From Arenibacter sp. F26102 (GTDB lineage Bacteria > Bacteroidota > Bacteroidia > Flavobacteriales > Flavobacteriaceae): a stretch of DNA of 64,000 nucleotides. Below the pieces are notes generated by a model. That model was not told where the DNA came from. It was given only the letters and a program-made list of their open reading frames with translations, and searched no databases. Both the position numbers and the translations under genes were made by a program. The stretch covers positions 124,001-188,000 of the forward strand of contig NZ_JALKBC010000007.1 of the NCBI RefSeq assembly GCF_023015865.1, read 5' to 3'. Positions 51,404-61,136 of the stretch are shown piece after piece (within the stretch, counting starts at the first letter, position 1; each line of letters starts with the position of its first letter).

Positions 51404-53569
51404 GTGATAAAGTCCCCCTTGCTTTTGTTATTCCTATTTATTCTATGCAATTTTTCAGTTCTTATTGCCCAAAATAAGGATATCTCCCTAGAAGAAATAT
51501 ATCAAGGAGCCTTTATGGTTAAGGGTTTGGATATATTGCATTCCATGAAAAATGGAAAGCAATATACCATTTTAAATATTGACCAGGCCTCGGGAATATC
51601 GTCTATTGGGAAATATGATTACAAAACCCAAAAAAAACTGGAAACAATAGTTTCTTCGTCAAATTCGGTACCGTATTTTACCTCCTATGAATTTAGTGAA
51701 GACGAATCCAAAATATTGTTGGCAACGGAAATCCAATCTATTTTCAGAAGGTCTACACTAGGTGTGTTCTTTGTGTACGACCTTAATTCCAAATCAATTA
51801 TAAAAATTTCGGATTCCAGGATTCAAGAGCCAATCTTATCACCCAACGGTAGCAAGGTTGCTTATGTGTATAACAATAATATCTATGTTTTTGATATTGC
51901 TAGCGAGCTTACGAGACAATTGACTTTTGATGGAGAGAAGAATAAGATAATCAATGGGGTAACGGATTGGGTGTACGAAGAGGAATTTGCCTTTGTAAGG
52001 GCTTTTGAGTGGAATAGCGATGGGTCTAAACTAGCATTTATACGGTTCGATGAAACCAATGTACCGGATTTTTCCATGGATGTCTACAGTTCCAGTCTAT
52101 ACCAGACCCAAACCGTGTTTAAATATCCTAAAGCCGGAGAAAATAATGCTGTGGTTTCTCTCCATATTGTTGATATGGATTCTCTCCTAATAACGGAGGT
52201 GGGTCTTAAGGATCCCTATTATATTCCTAGGATAAAGTGGATGCACCATCCCAATTACCTTAGTGTTCAGACCTTGAACAGGCATCAGAACAGGTTAAAT
52301 TTATTTGAGGTAAACGCTACCGATCATAACACCCGAATTCTATTGGAGGAAACAGATGCAGCCTATGTGAATGTTAAGGATGATCTTACTTTTTTAGAGG
52401 ATGACAGCTTTATTTGGACCAGTGAGAAAGATGGATTTAACCATATTTACCTGTACAATGCCGATGGGGATCTGCTGAACCAAGTGACCAAAGGTCCTTG
52501 GGAGATAACCAAATTCTACGGTTACGATCAAAAGGAAGATCTTATTTATTACCAATCTACCGAAAACGGATCAATCAATCGAGATGTTTACAGGGTGAGG
52601 AGCAATGGGAAGTATAAAAAAAGATTAACAATGAGAGTGGGGAAAAATGATGCCGATTTTAGCGCTGATTTCGCCTATTTCATAAATACCTTTTCAAGCG
52701 CAACTACCCCTCCGGAATATACCCTACATAACTCCTTGACTGGAAAAAAAGTAAAGGACATTTTAGATAACCGGGAAGTATTGTCTAAATTGGGCAATTA
52801 CAGGATAAGTCCCAAGGAATTTTCCACAATCCCCATTAATGTTAATGAGTTGAATATGTGGATGATTAAGCCAAGAGATTTTGACCCAACGAAAAAATAC
52901 CCGCTGTTTATGACCCAATACAGTGGTCCTGGATCACAAAGAGTGTCCAATGCCTGGATGGGCACCAACGATTACTGGTTTCAAATGTTGGCCAATGAAG
53001 GTTATATTGTTGCTTGCGTAGATGGTAGGGGTACAGGTTATAAGGGATCTGAATTTAAAAAGGTAACCTATATGGAGTTGGGTAAATATGAAGTTGAGGA
53101 TCAGATCGCCGCAGCCAAAAAACTAAGTGAATTACCTTTTGTAGACGAAACAAGGACAGGTATTTGGGGATGGAGCTATGGAGGGTTTATGTCTACCAAT
53201 TGTTTATTAAAAGGGAATGATACCTTTGAAATGGCAATTGCGGTGGCTCCTGTGACCTCTTGGCGATTTTACGACTCTATTTATACAGAACGATTTATGC
53301 GTACACCCCAAGAAAACCCAAGCGGTTATGATGAAAACTCACCATTTAATTACCCTGAACTTCTCAAGGGAAAGTATTTGTTGGTTCATGGGTCTGCAGA
53401 TGACAACGTGCACTTACAGAATACGATGCGCATGGTGGAAGCATTGGTACAGGCCAATAAACAATTCGACTGGGCCATTTATCCCGATAAGAATCACCGT
53501 ATCAATGGCGGGAATACCCGCCTACATCTGTTCACAAAAATAACCAATTTCATAAAAGAAAATCTATAA
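51404..53569 (+). CDS. S9 family peptidase, dipeptidyl-peptidase IV type, GTG start
   Basis: A 721-residue exported serine peptidase (signal about 1-22, LIAQNKDISLEEIY after it). The N-terminal eight-bladed propeller (about 40-480) has DPP-IV-like pieces such as WVYEEEFAFVRAFEWNSDGSKLAFIRFDE, with the Glu pair EE that binds the substrate N-terminus. The alpha/beta-hydrolase domain has GWSYGG (Ser591), GSADDNVH (663-670) and DKNHRI (His about 698). It releases X-Pro dipeptides in the periplasm. No ATG precedes the signal peptide, so GTG at 51404 is the likely start. Two dipeptide transporters follow; the first begins nine bases later. Confidence 0.93.
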   Translation: MIKSPLLLLFLFILCNFSVLIAQNKDISLEEIYQGAFMVKGLDILHSMKNGKQYTILNIDQASGISSIGKYDYKTQKKLETIVSSSNSVPYFTSYEFSEDESKILLATEIQSIFRRSTLGVFFVYDLNSKSIIKISDSRIQEPILSPNGSKVAYVYNNNIYVFDIASELTRQLTFDGEKNKIINGVTDWVYEEEFAFVRAFEWNSDGSKLAFIRFDETNVPDFSMDVYSSSLYQTQTVFKYPKAGENNAVVSLHIVDMDSLLITEVGLKDPYYIPRIKWMHHPNYLSVQTLNRHQNRLNLFEVNATDHNTRILLEETDAAYVNVKDDLTFLEDDSFIWTSEKDGFNHIYLYNADGDLLNQVTKGPWEITKFYGYDQKEDLIYYQSTENGSINRDVYRVRSNGKYKKRLTMRVGKNDADFSADFAYFINTFSSATTPPEYTLHNSLTGKKVKDILDNREVLSKLGNYRISPKEFSTIPINVNELNMWMIKPRDFDPTKKYPLFMTQYSGPGSQRVSNAWMGTNDYWFQMLANEGYIVACVDGRGTGYKGSEFKKVTYMELGKYEVEDQIAAAKKLSELPFVDETRTGIWGWSYGGFMSTNCLLKGNDTFEMAIAVAPVTSWRFYDSIYTERFMRTPQENPSGYDENSPFNYPELLKGKYLLVHGSADDNVHLQNTMRMVEALVQANKQFDWAIYPDKNHRINGGNTRLHLFTKITNFIKENL

Positions 53570-53578
53570 TTCATAATT

Positions 53579-54937
53579 ATGCAGACAACCGTTAAAGAAG
53601 CACATCAAAAGGAATTATTTGGCCATCCGGTAGGACTTTATATCCTATTCTTCACTGAAATGTGGGAACGATTTTCCTATTATGGGATGAGGGCTATTTT
53701 GGTATTATATTTAATTACCGAAACTAGTGATAGGAATCCAGGTTTGGGCTGGACCAATATTGAGGCTCTGGCACTTTATGGTTGGTATACCATGCTGGTT
53801 TATGTGGCTTCTATTCCCGGTGGGATCATCGCAGATAGAATTCTTGGACAGAAAAAGGCAGTGATTGTTGGAGCCGTACTTTTGGTAATAGGCCACAGTA
53901 TACTGGCTATAGAACAGATGTGGGCATTTTATACAGGTCTCGGTTTTATTATTGCCGGTGTTGGTATGTTAAAACCTAATATCTCTACCATGGTGGGTGG
54001 ACTTTACCCTAAGGGTGATATTAGAAGGGATAAGGGATTTACCATATTTTATATAGGTATAAATATTGGCGCATTTCTTTCCAGTTTAATTGTAGGGTAT
54101 GTAGGAGAGGTTTACGGCTGGCATTATGGATTTGGATTGGCTGGTGTCTGTATGCTTTTGGGTCTTATACAATTTGTTCTTGGTCAGAAATATCTTGTGG
54201 GTGTGGGCGACTTTCTTGGAAAATCCGTGAATATTGAAGATCAAGATGCCTTAAAGAGACCACTTAGTAAAATTGAAAAGGATAGGGTTATTGTTTTAAT
54301 TCTCTCTTTTCTAATGGTAATCGTTTTCTTCGGTGCATTTGAACAAGCTGGGGGATTAATGAATATTTATGCTTCCGAAAAAACGAATAGAATGTTAATG
54401 GGTTGGGAGGTTCCAGCATCTTGGTTCCAATCCTTGAATGCATTTTTTATTATTGTCCTAGGGGCTGTGGTAGCCAACTTCTGGGCCAGTCGCAAGCTTA
54501 AGGGTAAGGAAGCTTCCTCTCTTTTTAAAATGATCGTGGGACTAATTATCATGGGAACTGGATTTTTATTTATGACAGCTGCGACTGCTCAATTTGAAAG
54601 CTCGGGATCGTCTGCCATGTATTGGTTGGTGTTGGCATATATGTTCCATACTGTGGGCGAGTTAAGTCTTTCTCCTGTGTCCTTATCCTTTGTTACCAAA
54701 TTAGCTCCTGCCAAATACGCCTCCCTAATGATGGGCTTATATTTTGCAACAACAGGTTTGGGAAATAAAGTGGCAGGATTATTAGGGGAATCCGCTTCTC
54801 ATCTCGGGGAGTACACGGTATTTACAGGAATTGCCATATTCTGTATTCTCTTTGGATTACTCATTGGAGTCTTCTTGAAGAAGTTAAAAACATTGACCCA
54901 TGGTGCCGAAGATAATGAACGCAAAATTACACATTAA
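53579..54937 (+). CDS. POT family proton-coupled oligopeptide transporter (first copy)
   Basis: A 452-residue MFS protein with about twelve membrane helices. The PTR2 signature FFTEMWERFSYYGMRAILVLYL is near residues 22-43 (ExxERFxYYG), and FTIFYIGINIGAFLSSLIVGYVGE near 150 is the second signature, read in parts. It imports di- and tripeptides with protons. It follows the S9 peptidase by nine bases, so the enzyme and carrier are co-expressed. A second, longer POT gene follows. Confidence 0.95.
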   Translation: MQTTVKEAHQKELFGHPVGLYILFFTEMWERFSYYGMRAILVLYLITETSDRNPGLGWTNIEALALYGWYTMLVYVASIPGGIIADRILGQKKAVIVGAVLLVIGHSILAIEQMWAFYTGLGFIIAGVGMLKPNISTMVGGLYPKGDIRRDKGFTIFYIGINIGAFLSSLIVGYVGEVYGWHYGFGLAGVCMLLGLIQFVLGQKYLVGVGDFLGKSVNIEDQDALKRPLSKIEKDRVIVLILSFLMVIVFFGAFEQAGGLMNIYASEKTNRMLMGWEVPASWFQSLNAFFIIVLGAVVANFWASRKLKGKEASSLFKMIVGLIIMGTGFLFMTAATAQFESSGSSAMYWLVLAYMFHTVGELSLSPVSLSFVTKLAPAKYASLMMGLYFATTGLGNKVAGLLGESASHLGEYTVFTGIAIFCILFGLLIGVFLKKLKTLTHGAEDNERKITH

Positions 54938-55071
54938 TCCCTTTGGTCGGTAATTTGTATTTTAACGTATTTTGCAGATGAATATACCTATAGTAATGAT
55001 AGTTAAGTTCAGTGTCAGGGGCAATAGGCCTCTGGTGATTCTGAAATAAATAATAAGTAAACTGTCTTGAT

Positions 55072-56829
55072 ATGAATACCGATATTGAAAATCTTTTTAA
55101 GGACAAGGTCCTTGGTCATCCTGCGGGACTATTTGTTTTATTTTTCACGGAAATGTGGGAAAGATTCTCGTTTTACGGGATGCGTATCCTATTGGTGTTG
55201 TTCTTAACAGCGCCTATTATAAGCGACAATCCAGGTTGGGAGTGGCCCAGGGAAAATGCACTGGCCTTAATCGGAACCTATGCTTCCCTTTTGTATTTAA
55301 CCCCAATAGTGGGTGGCTGGATTGCCGATAAAATAACAGGTTATAGGGTGGCTGTAGTAATAGGTTGTTTAATAATGACTTTGGGCCATGCCGCTATGGC
55401 ATTGGAAACGACGGCCACTTTTTATCTTGGTCTAGCCCTCTTAATCATTGGTACTGGTTTCTTTAAGCCCAATATTACTTCCATAATCTCCGAGATGTAT
55501 CACGGCAAAGAATCCAAAAAGGACGGAGCTTATACCATATTTTATATGGGCGTAAATGCAGGTGCCTTTTTTGGTATGATGCTTTGCGGATATTTGGCAG
55601 AAAATTACGGTTGGTCATGGGGCTTTGGTTTAGCGGGTATTTTTATGCTTCTAGGCATGCTACAGTTTTGGTTGGCAAAGGACCTGTTTGGAGATATTGG
55701 TGGTAAGCCATTAAAACTGGGGGAAGTCAAAGTCGTGATAGGAGAGGACCAAGATGTTGAAACCAAATTGAATCCTTTTAGTCTTTTAGATAAAATTTTG
55801 ATTGTTTTGTCTTCGATTGGCGGGCTACTTTATCTCTTTAATGATCCCTTGGAAAAAATTCAGGGAACAAGTTTGGCGCCCTTTAGCCTTGGCGGCCTCA
55901 GTGGCACCAATGTAGTTATCTTATGCTCGTTGGTCTTATTTTTAATTTTATTGGTTACCAGAATTGCCAGATACCTACCTGTGGTAAGGGACCGAATTAT
56001 AGCCGTATCGATCTTTGGGTTTTTTACAGTCTTCTTTTTCGCTTTTTTTGAACAATCCTTGGGGTCTATGACCATATTTGCAAGGGATTATACGAATAGG
56101 GAGCTCGTGGGTCAGTCCGCCATGATCTTTAAGATAATGGATGCTTTGCTGACAACTGTTCCGTTGTTAATTATTAGTTGGGTTCTGGTGCTACTGGCAA
56201 AAAAGACCTATAAGCGTATAGGTTTTTCCAATATTATATTGGCTATCGCTTTTATCGGACTTTGGATTTTGGTGATCTTTAGATTAATGGATAAGTTTTC
56301 CCAAGAGGGTAATCAGGTAGATGCAACTTGGTTCGGCATTCTTAATTCATTTTTTATCATTACACTGGCACCTTTTTTTTCCAGATGGTGGGAAAGCAAA
56401 TATAACCCCAGTGCCGCCATGAAATACGGTATTGGTCTTATTTTGTTAGGATTGGGTTTCGCTGTCCTGTCCTTTGGTGCATCGGGAATACCCTCAGGGG
56501 CACAGACTGCTTCCGTGAGTATGGTGTTTTTAATTTTAGCTTATTTGTTGCATACCATGGGAGAGTTGTGCATCTCACCAGTTGGACTTTCTTACCTGAG
56601 TAAACTTGTTCCGGCGCGGATGATCGGTTTCATGTTCGGGGTATGGTACTTGGCTATAGCCATTGGCCAAAAGGCAGCAGGAACTATGGGCGGAATGATT
56701 GATAGGATTTCCGAGCAATATTCTATGGGAACGTTTTTTCTGATTTTTACCCTCGTGCCTGTAGGTGTTGGATTTATATCGATCGTTTTAAATCCACTTC
56801 TTAAAAAACTTATGCACGGGGTTAGGTAA
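55072..56829 (+). CDS. POT family proton-coupled oligopeptide transporter (second, longer copy)
   Basis: A 585-residue MFS transporter with the same ExxERFxFYG signature (FFTEMWERFSFYGMR) and YTIFYMGVNAGAFFGMMLCGYLAE in pieces, but with an insertion of two or more extra helices in the middle (about 235-310), as in 14-helix POTs. It lies 134 bases after the first copy. Its stop (56827-56829) directly abuts the convergent comEC stop. A terminator for this transcript appears to be inside comEC. Confidence 0.94.
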   Translation: MNTDIENLFKDKVLGHPAGLFVLFFTEMWERFSFYGMRILLVLFLTAPIISDNPGWEWPRENALALIGTYASLLYLTPIVGGWIADKITGYRVAVVIGCLIMTLGHAAMALETTATFYLGLALLIIGTGFFKPNITSIISEMYHGKESKKDGAYTIFYMGVNAGAFFGMMLCGYLAENYGWSWGFGLAGIFMLLGMLQFWLAKDLFGDIGGKPLKLGEVKVVIGEDQDVETKLNPFSLLDKILIVLSSIGGLLYLFNDPLEKIQGTSLAPFSLGGLSGTNVVILCSLVLFLILLVTRIARYLPVVRDRIIAVSIFGFFTVFFFAFFEQSLGSMTIFARDYTNRELVGQSAMIFKIMDALLTTVPLLIISWVLVLLAKKTYKRIGFSNIILAIAFIGLWILVIFRLMDKFSQEGNQVDATWFGILNSFFIITLAPFFSRWWESKYNPSAAMKYGIGLILLGLGFAVLSFGASGIPSGAQTASVSMVFLILAYLLHTMGELCISPVGLSYLSKLVPARMIGFMFGVWYLAIAIGQKAAGTMGGMIDRISEQYSMGTFFLIFTLVPVGVGFISIVLNPLLKKLMHGVR

Positions 56830-58854
56830 TTATCGTAAATTATATATCAAAGCTCCCTTCTCGCCAGTTGAATGAAAGGGGAGCTTTTTTCTCCTACAAG
56901 TAGCCCTCCATCGTTCTATATAACTTCTAAAATTGCTACCGTCGGCGATAACAATTTTTGGTTGTGCCGAATCCAAAAGCCTTTCCAGATTAATCTTCGG
57001 GGATTGAGTCAGTAATAGGGTTGAGATAGCATTTTCCTTAGGAAGTTGAACAATGGAACTGTCTAGGATGAGCAGTCTGTCATCGCCTATTAGAAAACTA
57101 TTTTTTATTGGTTGATGTTCCACTTTTGTGATGTTCTGGGCAATGGTGTAATCATTGGTCATTCTATCCGAGGCCATTGGATTGTTGGTAAATACAGTAG
57201 CTTTTTGTCCCGTTTGATGGATCAAGATTGTATTTCTGGTAATATGCCCTATTACTAGGGTTTCCTTCTGTTTTGTAAGCTGCCTATTCCCTAAAATATA
57301 CGATTGAAAGCATAAGATCAATATTAGAAATACCATGACCCTTTTATAGGATACTTTGGTAAATGCAATAACCATGGAGATGATAATGCCATAACTGAGA
57401 ATTAATTGAATGGCATCAAAAGAAATATTTCGGAAAAGAAAATTTTCCTGCTGGGCTACAGTTCCAATAACGGTATTCATCCAACGGATTACAGTGTCGT
57501 ACACTGTAACTAGAATTGGAGGTAAACTGTTTGCCAAGGACAGTGTGATAACGAGAATTCCAAACCCTAAAATAAAGGTTAAAAAGGGAAGAATCAGCAG
57601 GCTTGATACCAAAAACAACCCAGGGAATTGATGAAAATAAAATAAACTTATGGGCAGTACCCCCAACTGAGCTGCAATACTCACCGAAACCAATTCCCAA
57701 GCTTTCCTAAGGAACCAATATTTTGGAACCCAGAGTTTTTGTAATAGAGGGAATATCCAAACAATGGAAAAAACAGCGGCATAACTTAGTTGAAACCCAA
57801 CTTGGAACAATAATAGTGGGTCCAATAATAATAGAATGAAAAACAGGGACAATGCAAGTATATTAAAATTACTTGTGGGCCTATTCAAGTACAGGGCATA
57901 GGCAACGAAACTAAACATGGCCACGGCCCTAAGTATAGAAGCAGAAAGACCGGCCAGGAGGGCAAAGCACCATAACAGCAATACAATAACAACCAGCTTT
58001 ATACTTCTCCCTTTTGGAAGAAGCTCCAAGGGCATCAATAAAAAATGGAGCAGGCCCAAAAGAATTCCAATATGCAAACCGGACAATGCCAAGATATGAT
58101 AGGCGCCTGCGTTTTTGTAATCTGAATCTATTTCTGATGTAATTTCATTTCGTTGGCCAAGGAGGAGGGCTTGGATTACACCCAATTCTTCGGTGCCAAA
58201 ATTCTCTTTTCTTAGTTTTTCAATGATTTGGTTCCTTATTTTGGAAGCCAAACCAAAGATGGTCTTATAAGGGAGGGGATTTGCTATGTAATTATTCTGT
58301 GTTAGCCGAACCTGGTGCTTTATTCCTATATTCTCAAGGTATTTTCTGTAGTTGAATTGATGTGGGTTTAAGGGGGGTGTAATGGGTTGGAATGTAGTGA
58401 AGACCATTATTTCATCATCCACAAGCAGAGTTCCCTTTGTTGAATCTACTGTTATATTAATAAGTACTTTTCCAGCAACCCTTAAACTATCCATGTATTT
58501 AACATGCGCCACATATCGATCCGAAAAATCGTTGGATTTTAATACTTCGCGGATTTTTAAAGTATAGGCCCTTTTCCCGTTCATGGAATGATGGGTGTAA
58601 TGTGAGCCAATATTTTTGGATTCACTTAGGGTAAGGCTCAATATACCAATGGCCACCGTCAAAAGTCCGGTCAGAAATCCGAAAAGCGTAGAGGGTGCTT
58701 TGTGGTTAAATGCAAATACAACTCCTAGGGCAATTAATAAAATAAGGGTTAAACTAAAGGAAAATGCAAGTGATGGATTAAATGAATATCCAATTAAAAT
58801 TCCACAAATAAGTAATAAGGTAAGTTTTATGGTTGTAAACCTTAGCAACCGCAT
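56830..58854 (-). CDS. comEC: ComEC/Rec2-type DNA-uptake channel protein
   Basis: A 674-residue inner-membrane protein. The order is two or three N-terminal helices, an OB-like domain (DUF4131, about 95-200, with GKVLINI and NPHQFNYRKYLENIGI), then the Competence domain (about 225-490) with GQRNEITSEIDSDYKNAGAYHILALSGLHIGI in pieces. The C-terminus after 530 resembles a metallo-beta-lactamase module in outline but lacks the HxHxDH metal motif, as in other Bacteroidota. It translocates single-stranded DNA. The start is one base after the upstream C40 peptidase stop. Confidence 0.92.
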   Translation of the reverse strand: MRLLRFTTIKLTLLLICGILIGYSFNPSLAFSFSLTLILLIALGVVFAFNHKAPSTLFGFLTGLLTVAIGILSLTLSESKNIGSHYTHHSMNGKRAYTLKIREVLKSNDFSDRYVAHVKYMDSLRVAGKVLINITVDSTKGTLLVDDEIMVFTTFQPITPPLNPHQFNYRKYLENIGIKHQVRLTQNNYIANPLPYKTIFGLASKIRNQIIEKLRKENFGTEELGVIQALLLGQRNEITSEIDSDYKNAGAYHILALSGLHIGILLGLLHFLLMPLELLPKGRSIKLVVIVLLLWCFALLAGLSASILRAVAMFSFVAYALYLNRPTSNFNILALSLFFILLLLDPLLLFQVGFQLSYAAVFSIVWIFPLLQKLWVPKYWFLRKAWELVSVSIAAQLGVLPISLFYFHQFPGLFLVSSLLILPFLTFILGFGILVITLSLANSLPPILVTVYDTVIRWMNTVIGTVAQQENFLFRNISFDAIQLILSYGIIISMVIAFTKVSYKRVMVFLILILCFQSYILGNRQLTKQKETLVIGHITRNTILIHQTGQKATVFTNNPMASDRMTNDYTIAQNITKVEHQPIKNSFLIGDDRLLILDSSIVQLPKENAISTLLLTQSPKINLERLLDSAQPKIVIADGSNFRSYIERWRATCRRKKLPFHSTGEKGALIYNLR
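56849..56890 (+). terminator. Terminator of the POT operon located inside the 3' end of comEC
   Basis: Stem AAAGCTCCC (56849-56857) / GGGAGCTTT (56879-56887) with an imperfectly paired 21-base middle, followed by a T-run to 56890. It lies wholly in the comEC coding sequence on the other strand, 20 bases past the POT stop. Confidence 0.7.
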
Positions 58855-58855
58855 G

Positions 58856-59416
58856 CTAGAGGATCCGTGTAGCCTTTATAAAGGCGTAATTCCAATAACC
58901 CTCCCGCAGGGAGGAAACAATAACTCCCCTAGATGAGGTGGAGTGGATGAATTTTATTTCATCGCCGTCAACTTGGACCACTAAACCAACGTGGTTTATA
59001 TTGTTTTTTCTTCTAGAGGTCCCAAAGAAAAGAAGGTCACCCTTGCTAATGTTCTTTAAATTTATTTTTTCTCCTTCCTCTGCCATTTGGTAGGAGGCTC
59101 TTGGCAGTTGAACATCGTGTTCCCCAAAGGCTACATATAGCAACCCTGAACAATCCATACCCCTATCGGTTGTGCCGCCAAATTTATAACGGACCCCTGA
59201 AAATGTCAGGGCGGTATGCACGATTTGCTCAGTTATTTTGGCGGCTGGTTTACTAATGGTCTCAACGCCTATAGGGGTCCCGGCCTTTACTTCAGTAGGT
59301 ATTTCCGAGGCTTCAACTGTTATTTTTCTGTCCTCGCGATGGACTGTTTTTTTCTTGGCTGCACCGCAGCCGATCAGGGAAAGAATTAGGAATAAAGAAA
59401 AAAATCTTTGTATCAT
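58856..59416 (-). CDS. NlpC/P60 (C40) peptidoglycan hydrolase, lipoprotein
   Basis: A 186-residue lipoprotein (LSLIGC, Cys17). The NlpC/P60 domain covers about 62-186: catalytic Cys89 in MDCSGL, His142 in NHVGLV and His158 in FIHST as the third residue. Members cut peptide bonds in the peptidoglycan stem, usually D-Glu to diaminopimelate. It is anchored facing the periplasm. A -7 box TAAATTTG (minus, 59445-59452) lies 28 bases before the start, and comEC follows one base after its stop. Confidence 0.93.
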   Translation of the reverse strand: MIQRFFSLFLILSLIGCGAAKKKTVHREDRKITVEASEIPTEVKAGTPIGVETISKPAAKITEQIVHTALTFSGVRYKFGGTTDRGMDCSGLLYVAFGEHDVQLPRASYQMAEEGEKINLKNISKGDLLFFGTSRRKNNINHVGLVVQVDGDEIKFIHSTSSRGVIVSSLREGYWNYAFIKATRIL

Positions 59417-59444
59417 CCAAGTAAAAGTTAGTGCTCTTGGATAT

Positions 59445-59452
59445 CAAATTTA
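59445..59452 (-). promoter_or_regulatory. Putative -7 box for the C40 peptidase-comEC pair
   Basis: TAAATTTG on the minus strand matches TAnnTTTG exactly, 28 bases before the start codon; no TTTG at the standard spacing. Confidence 0.35.
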
Positions 59453-59662
59453 AATAATTAATTTAAAATCCGTTATTTTTTTGGGAAAACCCTTGCGAAT
59501 GTTTCAGGATAAATCGCCAATAATGTCTTTATTCCAACAACGTATTGGTGCTGTAGTTATTGTTTAAACGGGGCTCGAAAAGTGATTTAATTTATGGATT
59601 TCCAGTTAGAATTATTTGCATAAGTTATGCAATACGCGCCAAAATTGAGATTCATGAAATTA

Positions 59663-60787
59663 TTATTGTGCAGTTTTGGCACTCTCCACAATCAGGGACG
59701 CCGCTTTTTCACTAGCGCCTTTGCCTCCTAGTTTTTTTTCCAATTCGTAGTATGCTTCAAACTGTCTTTTTCTCTCAGGTCCGTCCAAAATCTTGGTGAG
59801 TTCTGTAGTAATGTTTTTGGTATTTAAATCGTTTTGAATTAGTTCTTTAACAACCTCTTTGTCCATTATTAAATTTACCAAGGAAATAAATTTAAGGGTA
59901 ATGATCCGTTTTGCAATTTGATAGGATATCCAATTGGCACGGTAACATACCACTTGTGGAATCTTAAAAAGCGCTGTCTCCAAAGTAGCGGTTCCGCTAG
60001 TTACCAAGGCGGCATAGGACAGACTTAATAAATCGTAGGTCTTATTGGAAATTAGGCTTACTTGGGAAGATTTTAAAAAAGGCTGGTAGAATTCCAAATC
60101 CAAACTGGGCGCCCCGGCAATCACAAATTGATATTTTGGAAAGGACTTTGTTACCGACAACATTAAGGTGAGCATTTTTTGAACCTCTTGTTTTCTACTT
60201 CCCGGTAATAGTGCAATAATGGGCTTTTTTAAATCTAAATTATGTTCTTCCCTAAATTTTTTATCGGAGGTTCTTGGAATATCCCCAATAGCATCAATAA
60301 GAGGATGGCCCACGAAATTAACGGGAAAGTGGTGCTTTTTTTCATAAAATTCCTTTTCAAAAGGAAGAATTACGTGCATGGCATCAATATCTCTTTTTAT
60401 TTTATGGATCCGTCCTTCTCTAGATGCCCATATTTGGGGGGAAATATAGTAATTTGTCCTAAAATGGTTTTTTTTTGCCCATGAGGCAATTCTAAGATTA
60501 AAGCCGGAATAATCGATAAATACAATTACATCAGGATTAAAATTGACGATATCCTCTTTACAGAAGTCAATATTTTTAAAGATCTGGTTAATGTTCGTCA
60601 TAACTTCAAGGAAACCCATAAACGCCATTTCCTTGTAATGTTTTGCCAAGGTACCACCGGCAGCCTTCATTAAATCGCCTCCCCAACAACGAACGTCGGC
60701 TTCCGAATCCTTTAATTTAAGGGCTTTAATCAAGTTTGAACCATGAAGGTCGCCAGAGGCCTCACCAGCGATGATGTAATATTTCAT
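59663..60787 (-). CDS. lpxB: Lipid-A-disaccharide synthase
   Basis: A 374-residue GT19 glycosyltransferase. It begins MKYYIIAGEASGDLHGSNLI, the LpxB hallmark, and contains FIDYSGFNLRIASWAKK, YYISPQIWAS and ALLPGSRKQEV, with TSGTATLETALF near 265. It joins UDP-diacylglucosamine and lipid X to form the lipid A disaccharide at the inner membrane face. It is third in a leftward set after surE and a small membrane protein, as in other Bacteroidota. Confidence 0.97.
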   Translation of the reverse strand: MKYYIIAGEASGDLHGSNLIKALKLKDSEADVRCWGGDLMKAAGGTLAKHYKEMAFMGFLEVMTNINQIFKNIDFCKEDIVNFNPDVIVFIDYSGFNLRIASWAKKNHFRTNYYISPQIWASREGRIHKIKRDIDAMHVILPFEKEFYEKKHHFPVNFVGHPLIDAIGDIPRTSDKKFREEHNLDLKKPIIALLPGSRKQEVQKMLTLMLSVTKSFPKYQFVIAGAPSLDLEFYQPFLKSSQVSLISNKTYDLLSLSYAALVTSGTATLETALFKIPQVVCYRANWISYQIAKRIITLKFISLVNLIMDKEVVKELIQNDLNTKNITTELTKILDGPERKRQFEAYYELEKKLGGKGASEKAASLIVESAKTAQ

Positions 60788-60854
60788 CCGTTTAGTTTGT
60801 GTGGTTTATTACCAGTTCTCCAATTTAATATATTGAATAATCCATATCCTGAAT

Positions 60855-61136
60855 CTAAAAAACCTTGTAATACAGTATTAGCATAGCCGTCACTAGGGTG
60901 GCAATCATTACACCCCTTGCCCTATAATCTCTACGTATTTTTAAAAAACCAAAAAAGGCAAACAGGTTTAAAATGGCTCCAAGCGCCAATAAACTACCAA
61001 TATGCCCTTGTTGAACAGCTGCATTATATGTTTCTACAATACCAAAATCGGAGAAGATAAGAATATATAATAAAGTTCCAACCGTGTTGGCAATGATACC
61101 TACTATAAATCCTATGCGTATTTCCTTTTTAATCAT
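60855..61136 (-). CDS. Small three-helix membrane protein between surE and lpxB
   Basis: A 93-residue protein with three hydrophobic segments (about 9-28, 45-64, 73-91) and short basic loops (KIRRDYRARG). It overlaps the surE end by eight bases and precedes lpxB by 67. No named function; its conserved seat before lpxB suggests a link to envelope lipids, but that is only from context. Confidence 0.8.
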   Translation of the reverse strand: MIKKEIRIGFIVGIIANTVGTLLYILIFSDFGIVETYNAAVQQGHIGSLLALGAILNLFAFFGFLKIRRDYRARGVMIATLVTAMLILYYKVF

